From Thermococcus sp. 18S1 (GTDB taxonomy: Archaea > Methanobacteriota_B > Thermococci > Thermococcales > Thermococcaceae), in contig NZ_SNUU01000001.1 in assembly GCF_012027645.1 (NCBI RefSeq), forward strand, positions 930,001 through 994,000: a stretch of DNA of 64,000 bases. The letters run 5' to 3'. Position numbers and translations under genes: made by a program. Below, one piece after another: positions 1-8,169 of the stretch. The stretch's first letter is position 1, and the number at the start of each line of letters is the position of its first letter. The notes beneath the pieces were generated by a model. That model did no database searches, was not told the DNA's origin, and worked only from the letters and a program-made list of their open reading frames with translations.

Positions 1-462
1 GAAATTTATGCCTGGGGGGTTGTCATTGGGATTCTCAAAGGTTTTGTTATATAGGTATACCGTGGGAAAGTCTCCTGTTATTCCGATTTGGAACTCTGAG
101 AGGTAGCCTTCAAGAAGAACGTCTCGGTAGTTGGCCATCTTTGCAATAATTGTCTTTAGGATTTCTTTATAGTTGGAAAGAGCCTCCAGTTTGTAATAGT
201 CTAAGGAATAAAGGCTGTTGTTTTCCCTCAATCCAATAACCTCTGTGTTTGAGGGATTGGTTGCCCAGTTGGCCGGTTCTCCTGGGCTCTTTGTCATGAT
301 ATCGAGCACATTATCCGCTATGTTGGCTCGTTCGTACCATCCTAACATTGTGGTTATCTCGTTCTGCAGGGTACTCGAAGTACTGTTTACTGTGCCTAGG
401 ATGAATATCACAAGAACTAATGCAAGCATTGCATCAAACGAAAATAACTGTGCCCTCCTCAT
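1..462 (-). CDS. Pilin-like class III signal-peptide protein (3' end beyond window)
   Basis: The frame is open from an ATG at 462 down to base 1, so at least 154 residues are present and the C-terminus is missing. The N-terminus begins MRRAQLFSFDAMLALVLV: a short basic head, a Q-x-x-S-F-D motif and a hydrophobic helix, as in archaeal type IV pilin (class III) signal peptides cleaved by EppA/PibD-type peptidases. The ATG overlaps the stop of the preceding gene by 4 nt, which indicates translational coupling. It is the last visible member of a four-gene set of similar proteins. No known family was recognised for the rest. Function as a minor pilin or pseudopilin is inferred from the signal and operon only. 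Confidence 0.7.
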   Translation of the reverse strand, partial: MRRAQLFSFDAMLALVLVIFILGTVNSTSSTLQNEITTMLGWYERANIADNVLDIMTKSPGEPANWATNPSNTEVIGLRENNSLYSLDYYKLEALSNYKEILKTIIAKMANYRDVLLEGYLSEFQIGITGDFPTVYLYNKTFENPNDNPPGINF

Positions 463-950
463 GTTCTCACCACATTCACTTCGATTATTACAGTTTCCCC
501 ATTGATATTTAGAGTCTGGTCAGTTACCTTTTGAGCATCAGTATTTCGGCTTATGTCATTCACAATGAATCTAAGGATATTGGTTTCAATCTGTTCTGGT
601 TCCATGGCAACCATCCCCGAATACGAGATAGTGACTTTGACAGTCATTGTGTTCCCGGCTTTGCTTGTTGTGATGGATGTCACTCTGAATGCAGTGTATG
701 TATAATCTGAGGCCGTTATAATGCTGTTGAGGGGATCGTAAATTCCATCTTTTGTATTAACGATCACTCCTGCGTTCAAGTATGTACATGCATGGGATGC
801 GGAGGTTTTTACATAAGTGACAGTTGAAATCTCTCTGTTCTCATCGAGATATGCGGGAACGATAATTAGAATCCCTGTTAGGATTATTGCTGTAATAAAC
901 AGAACCTCGACAGCAACTTGTCCCTTACGATGATGCCTGGAGCGTGACAT
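459..950 (-). CDS. Type IV pilin-like protein, class III signal peptide
   Basis: Protein of 163 residues. It opens with MSRSRHHRKGQVAVEVLFI, in which a basic head runs into G-Q-V-A-V-E and a hydrophobic stretch; this fits the archaeal Q-x-S-x-E prepilin motif with Ala in place of Ser. The remaining 130 residues are predicted to be a beta-rich exported domain with no family I recognise. Its start lies 26 nt inside the end of the upstream gene and its stop overlaps the next start by 4 nt, so it sits in a tightly packed operon. A structural role in a surface pilus or secretion pseudopilus is inferred. Confidence 0.75.
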   Translation of the reverse strand: MSRSRHHRKGQVAVEVLFITAIILTGILIIVPAYLDENREISTVTYVKTSASHACTYLNAGVIVNTKDGIYDPLNSIITASDYTYTAFRVTSITTSKAGNTMTVKVTISYSGMVAMEPEQIETNILRFIVNDISRNTDAQKVTDQTLNINGETVIIEVNVVRT

Positions 951-1377
951 AGAGTTTTCCCTCCTTCTCGTTGTACGTAGCTACTATCCAGAATTCTTCC
1001 TGTCCTCTTTTGAGTACTACTGAGCTGGTCGCATATATCGGGACTGGACTCTTTTGGTATGTAGTATAGGTTTTGCCCTCAATGACTGCGGTTACTTTTA
1101 TCAAGTCTCCTGGATCTATTAGTGTTATTACAATACTGTCACTATCTGATTTCAAGGGGATTGGGGACTCTTTTTTTATTTTGAATCCATCTCCAACGGA
1201 GTAGCCTTTTACAACAGTGTCTCTAACATCCACGGAGAATATTTTAAGCCTGGTGGTGATATCAAATGTTCTAGCATGCCCTGTCTCAATATTGGCAATA
1301 TAGGCTATGTTAAGCATCGTGATGGCAATTAATGTAACTGCAAACAGGAAGTCAAGACTTACCTGGCCCCGCCTCAT
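925..1377 (-). CDS. Type IV pilin-like protein, class III signal peptide
   Basis: Protein of 150 residues starting at the ATG at 1377, preceded by a GGTGGGTGAC ribosome site. The frame extends further upstream, but only this start places MRRGQVSLDFLFAVTLI at the N-terminus: a perfect class III prepilin signal (G-Q-V-S-L-D) followed by a hydrophobic helix. The upstream gene stops 2 nt before this start. The mature part looks like a beta domain with little similarity to the neighbours beyond the leader. Probably a minor pilin exported and processed by a prepilin peptidase; the exact role is unknown. Confidence 0.78.
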   Translation of the reverse strand: MRRGQVSLDFLFAVTLIAITMLNIAYIANIETGHARTFDITTRLKIFSVDVRDTVVKGYSVGDGFKIKKESPIPLKSDSDSIVITLIDPGDLIKVTAVIEGKTYTTYQKSPVPIYATSSVVLKRGQEEFWIVATYNEKEGKLYVTLQASS

Positions 1378-1379
1378 CG

Positions 1380-1931
1380 TCACCCACCGGGCCTGATGTT
1401 TATTGTGATTTCGAGATAGTTGCCGGAGGTCTTGGTGCTCCATCCTTCATCCTCGCCGGGGTCCCACGTAACTACTATCCTTATGGACTTCGAAGGGAGG
1501 CCGTCTGAAAACGAGAGGTCATCGAAGTTTGCCAGGCTGTAGGGAACCTCTGTGGATACGGTGTTCTTATTTGCCCCGCTTGTAACAGAGCTGTCACCCA
1601 CCCATATAAGCACGGAGTCTTGGGTTCCTCCCATCGTCACCTTCGTGGAGCCAAAGGCCTTCTGGAGGTAATCCGGCTCGGCGAGGTATGTGACCTTTAC
1701 ATAGGTGGTGGACTTTGCACCGGGTCCTTGAGCGTACACCTGCGCTATGGTGCCGGCTATCGCGTTGGCGAGGCTCTTCTCCTCGAGGAGCACCTGCATT
1801 TTAAGGGTCTCCGTTGAAGTTGAACCCTGCTGGAACGTGATGCTGTTGACTGAATAGAGCAGAAGTATGAGCATTATCCCGAACACGAGCATGAATTCCA
1901 ATGACACCTGGCCACGTCTCGCAATCTTCAT
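1380..1931 (-). CDS. Type IV pilin-like protein, class III signal peptide (first gene of pilin operon)
   Basis: Protein of 183 residues beginning MKIARRGQVSLEFMLVF, the consensus archaeal class III leader (Q-V-S-L-E) with a hydrophobic helix that would form the pilin stalk. It is the 5'-most gene of the pilin-like operon. A TATA-like CATTAAATAG lies at about 1967-1976 on the minus strand, roughly 30 nt before a likely transcription start, and GAGGGGAATGGT precedes the ATG. The C-terminal 130 residues carry a Ser/Thr-rich beta-type domain. It could be the major subunit of the set, but nothing in sequence proves that. Confidence 0.78.
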   Translation of the reverse strand: MKIARRGQVSLEFMLVFGIMLILLLYSVNSITFQQGSTSTETLKMQVLLEEKSLANAIAGTIAQVYAQGPGAKSTTYVKVTYLAEPDYLQKAFGSTKVTMGGTQDSVLIWVGDSSVTSGANKNTVSTEVPYSLANFDDLSFSDGLPSKSIRIVVTWDPGEDEGWSTKTSGNYLEITINIRPGG

Positions 1932-1970
1932 ACCATTCCCCTCAATACTGGTATATCTTTGAACATCTAT

Positions 1971-2600
1971 TTAATGGTTGCCCTCGGATTTTTCGGCCGT
2001 TACTACCGCGAAAAGGCCCGTTCCGAGTTTTCTGGCCTCGATACCGAAGTAATCACCGCTGAATATTTTGAACTTGTAGCGCTCGGGCTGGAGGTTGTGC
2101 TTTCTGACGAGTTCACCCAGCTCGTCGATGAAAAACTGCGTGAGTTCGTAGTATATCAGGTCCGACCTCTCCCTGCTGCGGTCGCGGATGAGAACAGCCA
2201 GCGGCAGCAGCGCCATGCCGAGGAGGACGTAGGCCTGACCGGCTATAACCGATGCGGCCCCGGTCAGGACGAGTACCGCCGCGAGCAGGGCGTAGCCGAG
2301 TTTCTCCTTCTTTTTGAGCTCCTTCAGCTCCCTGACCTTCGCCTCCCAGATGTCGAGGAGTGCAGGGTTGTAGAAGTCAAAGGCGGTGTGACGCTTCCCC
2401 TTTGCCATCCTCTCCCTGATGAGGTCGTCCCAGTCGTCCTTGTAGTAGATGACCTCCCCGTGGAGCTTCGCCCTCTCGGCGTCGAGGGAGGAGATAATCC
2501 TGATGATGTCCTCGGCGCTCTCGTGAGCTATGTGGGAGTAGACCTCCTTCTCGTCAAGGTCGAGGGCCACTTCGACGGAGTCCTTTACGGGATCAGTCAT
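1971..2600 (-). CDS. Conserved membrane protein with soluble N- and C-terminal domains
   Basis: Protein of 209 residues that I cannot place in a named family. Residues 1-100 are charged and helical and end in a Lys/Glu-rich segment. Two closely spaced hydrophobic helices follow at about 102-122 and 125-135 (YALLAAVLVLTGAASVIAG and the next segment), then a charged C-terminal domain. The start overlaps the end of the CetZ gene by 8 nt, so the two are co-translated. A membrane partner or anchor for the CetZ protein is a reasonable inference from the overlap, but no motif demonstrates it. Confidence 0.65.
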   Translation of the reverse strand: MTDPVKDSVEVALDLDEKEVYSHIAHESAEDIIRIISSLDAERAKLHGEVIYYKDDWDDLIRERMAKGKRHTAFDFYNPALLDIWEAKVRELKELKKKEKLGYALLAAVLVLTGAASVIAGQAYVLLGMALLPLAVLIRDRSRERSDLIYYELTQFFIDELGELVRKHNLQPERYKFKIFSGDYFGIEARKLGTGLFAVVTAEKSEGNH

Positions 2601-3747
2601 TCTTTCCCCTCCTCAGCCTCTTTGCCACCTCGTCCACGTCGGGGAACGTCCCCTCATATACGTCACCTGAGGGATAGACGTCGTCGAAATCCGGCAGACC
2701 GCTCAGAAGCTCTTTTTTCCGGCTTTCTGCTTCCTCCTTTGCCTTCATAAACGACTGGGCGTAGTTCCTGGCGGTGATTATGATGTCCTCTATGCTCTTG
2801 CTGTCGTAGATACCGCTGAGGAGAGTGACGACCTCGACGTCCCTCTCGCGGGGGTCAGGGTAGAAGCCGCGGAATATCTGCTTTCCCTTTATCTTGTTGG
2901 TGAGATAGTCGAGCGCTTCAAAGATATCGCCGGCCTTCAGGACCTCCGGGGGTCCGTGAACCGCCACGAGGCCGTAGAGCGCGGACTCTATGTTGGCGTC
3001 GAGGTACAGTCCCTCGTTTTCGAACGATTTTATGATGAGGCGCGAGAGGCTCTTGACCCTGCCCGCTTCGGCCTTTGCGTACCCCACTGTGGCGAAGCTG
3101 CCGAATGCCTTGAGGACGAACTTCAGGTCGCTCGCGTCGAGGGTCTGCTCGCCGGGAACATCGACGAGCGCCAGGAGGGAAGCTATGCGCTCGACTATTG
3201 TATAGTTTATCCGCTCATAGGCGTGGGTTATATCGTCGCCGCTCCTGCGGAGCTTGTTGTTGTCTATGGCGATTATGGAGTCGGCTATCTTCGAGAGTTT
3301 GTCTATGGTTATGGCGGCGTTGATTGTTGGCCTGATGCCCTCCTCCCTGAGGGGAAGGGCTCCTATTGCGACGACGAGGGAGTCGGGATACTCCTCCTTC
3401 AAGGCCTCCGCGAGGATAGGCGTCCCCCCGGCCCCGGTTCCGCCGCCGAAGCCAAAGGTGAGGAAGAATATGTCCACGTCCTCGTAGCCTATTATTGACC
3501 CTATCTTGCGCATCACAACGGGCAGGTCGCGCTTCATGGCTTCCCTGCCGAGTATGGGGTTGGCGTTGACGCCCTTTCCTCCAGTTATGCCCTCACCGAT
3601 GAGTATCCTGCGCTCGTGGGGAACGTGCTTGAGGTATTCAAGGTCCCCACGGGAAGTGTTTATAGCAAGGGTTTCAAAATCAACAAGAGAAAAGAGGTCG
3701 GCGATTTTAGTTCCGCACTGACCGACCCCGATGATTAGAGCCCTCAC
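2593..3747 (-). CDS. cetZ: CetZ-family tubulin-like GTPase
   Basis: Protein of 384 residues with the tubulin/FtsZ GTP-binding pattern: GVGQCGTKI near residue 8 and the tubulin signature GGGTGAGG at residues 101-108. The T7-like catalytic loop is LDASDLK at about 203-209. Absence of the canonical FtsZ NVDFAD sequence and the overall pattern fit the archaeal CetZ group, whose members control cell shape in haloarchaea. GTG is the likely start, with GGGGTGATAGG just upstream. The gene lies 7 nt after the toroid-protein stop and overlaps the membrane-protein start by 8 nt, so all three are probably one transcript. The role in Thermococcales is not established. Confidence 0.85.
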   Translation of the reverse strand: MRALIIGVGQCGTKIADLFSLVDFETLAINTSRGDLEYLKHVPHERRILIGEGITGGKGVNANPILGREAMKRDLPVVMRKIGSIIGYEDVDIFFLTFGFGGGTGAGGTPILAEALKEEYPDSLVVAIGALPLREEGIRPTINAAITIDKLSKIADSIIAIDNNKLRRSGDDITHAYERINYTIVERIASLLALVDVPGEQTLDASDLKFVLKAFGSFATVGYAKAEAGRVKSLSRLIIKSFENEGLYLDANIESALYGLVAVHGPPEVLKAGDIFEALDYLTNKIKGKQIFRGFYPDPRERDVEVVTLLSGIYDSKSIEDIIITARNYAQSFMKAKEEAESRKKELLSGLPDFDDVYPSGDVYEGTFPDVDEVAKRLRRGKND

Positions 3748-3754
3748 TTCCCTA

Positions 3755-5983
3755 TCACCCCACCGCTATTACTTTTATCCTTCCGTTCTCGACGACGAGC
3801 ACCATTGCGCTTCCGCCGATGTACTTGATGAAGCCCGTGGTGAAGACTTCCTTCGCTATTCCCTCGTTCTCCGGCTCGTAGAATACGAAGAGCACCACCC
3901 CTTCCGGTGTCTTGCCGGGTATGAGGACAACTGACTTGTTCAGCGGAACGGTGACGTTGCCGACGGTAACGTTATCGCCGTCTATGTGGAAGGACAGGTA
4001 CGGGTTGTAGGCCCTTATACTGTAGCCACTGAAGTTCGAGAGAACAATGTAGCTTCCCTCGCCGATTCCGGTGCCGTTGGCCGCGATGAAGCCGCCGCTG
4101 AACGTGTCGCTCAGGCGGTTCACTATCTCCGCCACGCTCTCGTTGTCCATACCCGGTGCGATGACCTCGAAGATGTCACTGTCGAGCGCTGCCCTTACAT
4201 CGTTGAGGCTAACTGGGGGTATGTACTGGAAGCGGCAGAGGTAGAGCACAGCGTTCGCGGTCTCGATGGGCTTGTTCCTTATCAGCCCGCTGTCCCTGGC
4301 GTTCATAACGAAGTCAAGGGTCTCGGAGGTGTAGTTGTATCCGTATCTGAGGAGCAGGTCGGTGGCGCGCACGGTAAGCTCAACGCTCGGGGTTCCGGGG
4401 TACTCCCTGTTCTCCTGCCAGACGTAGTATGCCTTCCAGTAGGCCCAGCCGCCGTTTATTCTCTGGTCCATGAGCCACTGGAGGTGGGGTTCAAGCTCTT
4501 CGGGGGTGGCCACATTCTCCAGGGCTTCGAGGACCGTTATGGTGGTCAGCACGTCCGGTTTGAGCATGTACGAGAAGTGCGGGGTTGTGACGTGGGTTCC
4601 CCAGCCGCCGTTGCTTATGCTGAGAAGCCACTCCTTGGCGGCCTGGATGAGGGGGTCGTTCGCGGGGACGCCGAGGTCGAGGAGGGCCTTAACTGCGAGG
4701 GCCGTTTCGTAGGGCTGCGGACCGAGGACGGTGTTGCCCCAGAGGCCGTAGTCAAGCTGGGCGTTTCTTATCAGTTCAACGGCATTGGCCTTCTCCTCCT
4801 CGCTCAGCAGGTTGTAGCGGAGCAGGGTCTCGAGTGCGTAGTAATAGCCGACGGACATTCTTCCGTTTTCCTGGACCCAGAGGGCGTCCCTCTCGAAGGC
4901 GTTTCTGGCCCACTCGAGGGCTTTACTGATGCTCTCGTTGGTGGGATAGCACTTCTCCAGTCCGAGGAGGGCGTAGTAGGTGGCCTTCTCGTTGCTCGGT
5001 TCATTGAGAACGAGCCCCCATCCCCCGTCGAGGTTCTGCATGTACTTGAGCTCCCTGCAGGGCATGGTGTACGGGTTGGTGACCTCGCCGGGGATGGTGA
5101 CCTTCAGGGGGTGAGCCAGCGCCATTAAGGCGAAGGCGGTTGAGGCTATGATCTCCGTCTGGGACATGAGGCTCGGGGTGTTCATCCAGTAGAAGATGTC
5201 GTCTGAGGATCTGCCCTCGTTTTCTAGCATTTTAAGCGCCCTTGCGACATCGAGGTCCAGGGGCGAAACCAGGACGAGGGCGTAGGTGAGCATGGCGCGC
5301 TCTTTGACTTCCATTCTCTCCTTGAGGAGGATGTCCTTGAGCTGATCCGCTACATCGTTTCCAAGAGGATAACCGGTGCTGTGATAGGCCACGACCCTGA
5401 GGGCCAGGAATTCGTAGTTTGAAATCTCGCAGGAGGAGGCGTTGACGCTCTCGAGGTACCTTACGGCGTCCCGGACGGTTCTGCTGTTGTAAGTGTAACC
5501 GTTTTCGCCGAGGGCCCAGAGGGCCACGACAGTTGGATAGCACGAGACAGGAGTTCCGGGTATGTATCCCCAGCCGTTCTTTTCTTTGGCGGAGAGAAGG
5601 TAGTCGATTCCGGAATCAATTGCCCTCTCGACGTCCCGTGCCTTCCAGACGTCCATCAGGGGATATGCCTTGGTGAGTGCTATCACAGCGTAGGCGGTGT
5701 CGAGAACGTTGCTGGGTTCGTTGAAGTAGTAGCCCCAGCCTCCGTCCTGGTTCTGGTTGTCGAGAAGCTCGTCAACGAGTGCGTCGATATCTGGGATTAT
5801 GTCCCAGTTAACGTCGTCACGGGCGCTTACAAGGGCCATCAGTGCCAGACTCACTTCCCTCGTTTCCATTGTGCTCTGGGATGCCCCGCTGAGAAACGTC
5901 ACGGAGCCGTCTATCTTTCCGGCGCCAACGGCTGGAATCAGCATGAGAACAATCATTATCGCGGCCAGAACTTTCCTCATCAC
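3755..5983 (-). CDS. Secreted prenyltransferase/squalene-cyclase-repeat protein
   Basis: Protein of 742 residues with an N-terminal Sec signal peptide (MMRKVLAAIMIVLMLIPAVGAG); a second ATG one codon later is equally possible. Residues about 40-570 contain many GGWG-containing repeats of the prenyltransferase/squalene oxidase type, for example QDGGWGYYFNEPSNVLDTAY near 85 and again near 320. These repeats form alpha/alpha toroids. No cyclase Asp-rich catalytic motif was seen, so it is probably a binding or scaffold domain rather than an enzyme. The last ~150 residues look beta-rich. First gene of the operon with cetZ and the membrane protein. Confidence 0.8.
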   Translation of the reverse strand: MMRKVLAAIMIVLMLIPAVGAGKIDGSVTFLSGASQSTMETREVSLALMALVSARDDVNWDIIPDIDALVDELLDNQNQDGGWGYYFNEPSNVLDTAYAVIALTKAYPLMDVWKARDVERAIDSGIDYLLSAKEKNGWGYIPGTPVSCYPTVVALWALGENGYTYNSRTVRDAVRYLESVNASSCEISNYEFLALRVVAYHSTGYPLGNDVADQLKDILLKERMEVKERAMLTYALVLVSPLDLDVARALKMLENEGRSSDDIFYWMNTPSLMSQTEIIASTAFALMALAHPLKVTIPGEVTNPYTMPCRELKYMQNLDGGWGLVLNEPSNEKATYYALLGLEKCYPTNESISKALEWARNAFERDALWVQENGRMSVGYYYALETLLRYNLLSEEEKANAVELIRNAQLDYGLWGNTVLGPQPYETALAVKALLDLGVPANDPLIQAAKEWLLSISNGGWGTHVTTPHFSYMLKPDVLTTITVLEALENVATPEELEPHLQWLMDQRINGGWAYWKAYYVWQENREYPGTPSVELTVRATDLLLRYGYNYTSETLDFVMNARDSGLIRNKPIETANAVLYLCRFQYIPPVSLNDVRAALDSDIFEVIAPGMDNESVAEIVNRLSDTFSGGFIAANGTGIGEGSYIVLSNFSGYSIRAYNPYLSFHIDGDNVTVGNVTVPLNKSVVLIPGKTPEGVVLFVFYEPENEGIAKEVFTTGFIKYIGGSAMVLVVENGRIKVIAVG

Positions 5984-6063
5984 CTTACACCCCTAAGCAG
6001 ATTCTAAGCGCCGAGAATAAATAAACTTTTTCCATATTCCTGCGGAATAAAAAGAAAGAGCGG

Positions 6064-7065
6064 TCAGTGCTTTATGAATCTGCCGCCGATTCCGGTTCCG
6101 TGGGAATCGACGTCGTCGCGCATTATTAGCACGACCCTGCTCGGCTCGTACTCGTCCTCTATGTGGTAGCCGGGCAGGTGCTTCACCAGCTCCTCGGCGA
6201 AGGCCCTGATCTCCTCGTGCCTGGGCATGTTGTTGATGGTGAGCCTGTTGCGGGAGAAGCCCACGAACATGTAGGCTTTGGCCTCGACGAACATTGGGTT
6301 GGCGAGCTTTATCAGCTCCGCGTAGCCCTCTGGGCTGTGCATGTTCTCGTCCTTGACGAGGGTGAGCCTTATCACCGTCCTCGTCTGGGCGTCCTTCATG
6401 AGCCTGAGCGTCTCCTTTATCTTCTCCCAGCCGTCCGGAACCATGGGGACGTTAACCCTGTTGTAGGTCTCGATGTCGGGAGCCGTCAGCGAGACGTAGA
6501 ACTGGGTCGGGAGCTTGTCCTCCTTAATCATCTCCTCCAGCCTTTCCGGAACGGTTCCGTTGGTGACTATGAAGGTGGTGAACCCGCGCTTGTGGAACTC
6601 CTCGACGAGGTCTCCCATGTAGGGATAGAGCATCGGCTCGCCTGAGAGGCTTATCGCCGCGTGCTTAGGGTTCCATGCCTCCTCGAACTTCTTCATGTTT
6701 ATGCCTGGCATGCCCTTGTAGCCGACGAGGAGCTTCCTCTGGGCCTTAATGCTCTCCTCGACGATGAAGGCCGGGTCGTCCCAGGGCTCCGGGAGCTCCG
6801 TGCCGAGGAAGCCCTCCATCGGGCGCCAGCAGAATATGCAGTTGTGGCTGCACCACGCTGTGACCGGCGTCATCTGCAGGCAGCGGTGGGAGTGTATGTT
6901 GTAGAACTTCTGCTTGTAGCAGAAGCGGTCCTTTTTTATGCTCTCCTTGAGCCAGTGGCAGAGCTTGACCGAGCTGTGCCTCCCCACGAGCGCGTAGTGT
7001 TGTTTCTTAAAGAGGCCCGTTATCTCCTCGGGCATGTTTGGGTTGGACTTGAACGTTAACGCCAT
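6064..7065 (-). CDS. taw1: 4-demethylwyosine synthase, radical SAM (TYW1/Taw1)
   Basis: Protein of 333 residues that forms the tricyclic base of wyosine from m1G37 of tRNA-Phe with pyruvate. The radical SAM cluster motif WCSHNCIFCW gives C72, C76 and C79. Three upstream cysteines at 36, 49 and 62, with 13- and 13-residue spacing, match the second Fe-S cluster of archaeal TYW1. There is no flavodoxin domain, as is usual in archaea. The ATG at 7065 follows GGTGAG; an in-frame GTG at 7074 lies inside that ribosome site. The start region carries a DtxR-like palindrome also found upstream of the UbiA gene. Confidence 0.93.
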   Translation of the reverse strand: MALTFKSNPNMPEEITGLFKKQHYALVGRHSSVKLCHWLKESIKKDRFCYKQKFYNIHSHRCLQMTPVTAWCSHNCIFCWRPMEGFLGTELPEPWDDPAFIVEESIKAQRKLLVGYKGMPGINMKKFEEAWNPKHAAISLSGEPMLYPYMGDLVEEFHKRGFTTFIVTNGTVPERLEEMIKEDKLPTQFYVSLTAPDIETYNRVNVPMVPDGWEKIKETLRLMKDAQTRTVIRLTLVKDENMHSPEGYAELIKLANPMFVEAKAYMFVGFSRNRLTINNMPRHEEIRAFAEELVKHLPGYHIEDEYEPSRVVLIMRDDVDSHGTGIGGRFIKH

Positions 7066-7081
7066 TAGCCTCACCTAATTC
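7062..7081 (-). promoter_or_regulatory. DtxR-like palindrome over the taw1 start
   Basis: On the minus strand this reads GAATTAGGTGAGGCTAATGG. It contains an imperfect ATTAGG-N4-(C/G)CTAAT palindrome that spans the GGTGA ribosome site and the ATG. It differs at one position in 20 from the sequence at 46218-46237 over the start of the UbiA gene. Binding by the DtxR/MDR regulator encoded at 51510 is inferred from the resemblance to DtxR operators (TTAGGTTAGCCTAA core). The shared ribosome site accounts for part of the similarity. Confidence 0.4.
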
Positions 7082-7179
7082 CTCTCTCCGGGTTGGCTTT
7101 GAACGAGCCTTTTAAAAAGGTGATGGGTCGGGGATGGGAAATTTTATTGTCGAAAAATACTTCGGCAATATGCGAAAAC

Positions 7180-7187
7180 TTTAAAAG
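7180..7187 (+). promoter_or_regulatory. TATA box of the leaderless 45-codon gene
   Basis: TTTAAAAG preceded by a purine-rich BRE-like GCGAAAAC. Its centre is about 25 nt before the ATG at 7209, the distance expected between a Thermococcales TATA box and the transcription start. The message would therefore begin at or next to the start codon. Confidence 0.55.
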
Positions 7188-7208
7188 CTGCCCGTTGATT
7201 CTACCTCC

Positions 7209-7346
7209 ATGTTTGGAAACATAAAACCGCGCCAGGAGATTAAGGCAAGGGAGATTGAAATAGACTTCTTCGAGGAGGACGTGGGCTTCCCTGAGAGGCC
7301 GAAGGTGAAGCTCCTCTTTGAGATCAAACGTCACCGCCTTGCGTAG
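7209..7346 (+). CDS. Small 45-residue protein, probably leaderless
   Basis: The frame begins MFGNIKPRQEIKAREIEI and ends FEIKRHRLA: short, highly charged and without a membrane segment or signal. No Shine-Dalgarno sequence precedes the ATG, but a TATA box at 7180-7187 sits at the right distance for leaderless transcription. The last 23 nt overlap the 3' end of the convergent methyltransferase gene. Codon choice and a clean start suggest a real gene, but no family was recognised and the function is unknown. Small conserved charged proteins like this are often missed by gene callers. Confidence 0.6.
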   Translation: MFGNIKPRQEIKAREIEIDFFEEDVGFPERPKVKLLFEIKRHRLA

Positions 7347-7914
7347 TGGCGTTTATCAGCACTATGTCCTCAAAAAAGACGTGCACCCTAGCGGCTATCT
7401 TCCCTGTCAAACCAGCTTCTTCCAGCCTTCTCAGCGTTTCTTCCACCCCGGTTATCGAGCTCTGGACTATCTGGACGGTTCCGCCCGGCTTGAGGTATCT
7501 CGGAACTTCCTGGATGAACCTGTCGAGAACCTCCCTCCCCCTCTCGCCGCCAACCAGCGCCAGGTCTATCGGCTCCTCAGGCTCGCCGGGAAGGTATGGT
7601 GCGTTGAAGGTTACCACGTCGAACTTCCCCTCAACCCTCTCAAACAGGTCGCTCACGCGAAACTCGACGTTTTTGATGCCGTTTATCCTCGCGTTCTCCC
7701 CCGCCAGCTCAACGGCCAACGGGTTGATATCAACCCCCAGAACAAAGCGGGCTTTTCTTGCCATCAGGAGGGCTATAAGTCCCGTTCCAGTGCCAACGTC
7801 GAGGGCGGTATCTCCTTCCCTAACCGCGAGGTTCTCCGCCAGAAGGAACGTGTCCTCCGCCGGCTCGTATACCTGGGGATGGAGCTTGAGTTCGATGCCG
7901 TAGTATGTTGGCAT
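7324..7914 (-). CDS. HemK/PrmC-like SAM-dependent methyltransferase (Mtq2-type)
   Basis: Protein of 196 residues with a class I SAM fold: motif I DVGTGTGLIAL, an acidic motif II (LGVDINPLAV) and the motif IV tetrapeptide NAPY. In HemK/PrmC/Mtq2 enzymes this is NPPY and binds the side-chain amide to be methylated, so Ala replaces the first Pro. The short length without an N-terminal helical domain matches archaeal/eukaryotic Mtq2, which modifies the GGQ glutamine of release factor. The ATG at 7914 is preferred because a TATA-like AAAATTAAAAA near 7936-7947 is about 27 nt upstream; a GTG at 7926 is possible. Confidence 0.8.
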   Translation of the reverse strand: MPTYYGIELKLHPQVYEPAEDTFLLAENLAVREGDTALDVGTGTGLIALLMARKARFVLGVDINPLAVELAGENARINGIKNVEFRVSDLFERVEGKFDVVTFNAPYLPGEPEEPIDLALVGGERGREVLDRFIQEVPRYLKPGGTVQIVQSSITGVEETLRRLEEAGLTGKIAARVHVFFEDIVLINATTQGGDV

Positions 7915-8105
7915 GTTCGTAAACACCCAGAGGAGGTTTTTAATTTTAACGTGGCGTTTTCACCGTCATGTTTTCATGTTGTTTCTTACAAAATCCAAAA
8001 ATATAACTGTTGCAACTTGTCTATTTGTCAAGTTTTTGATGACTCTTCATAATCCTGGCAAAGCTGTTTTTAAACTTGGCAGTTACTCAGTCAAAGAGGT
8101 GTCAG

Positions 8106-8117
8106 AAAAGTTTATAG
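8106..8117 (+). promoter_or_regulatory. Promoter of the subtilisin gene
   Basis: AAAAGTTTATAG is a TATA box with a purine-rich BRE-like flank. The transcription start would fall near 8138, leaving a leader of about 30 nt. A strong ribosome site (GGGGTGGT, 8157-8164) precedes the ATG at 8170. Confidence 0.55.
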
Positions 8118-8169
8118 TAATGTCCTGAAGCATACTCTTATGCACTGATTTATACTGGGGTGGTATTGT

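Noticed and set aside
3986..5128. Long plus-strand frame opposite the toroid protein
   Set aside because: Antisense shadow without ribosome site or recognisable domain.
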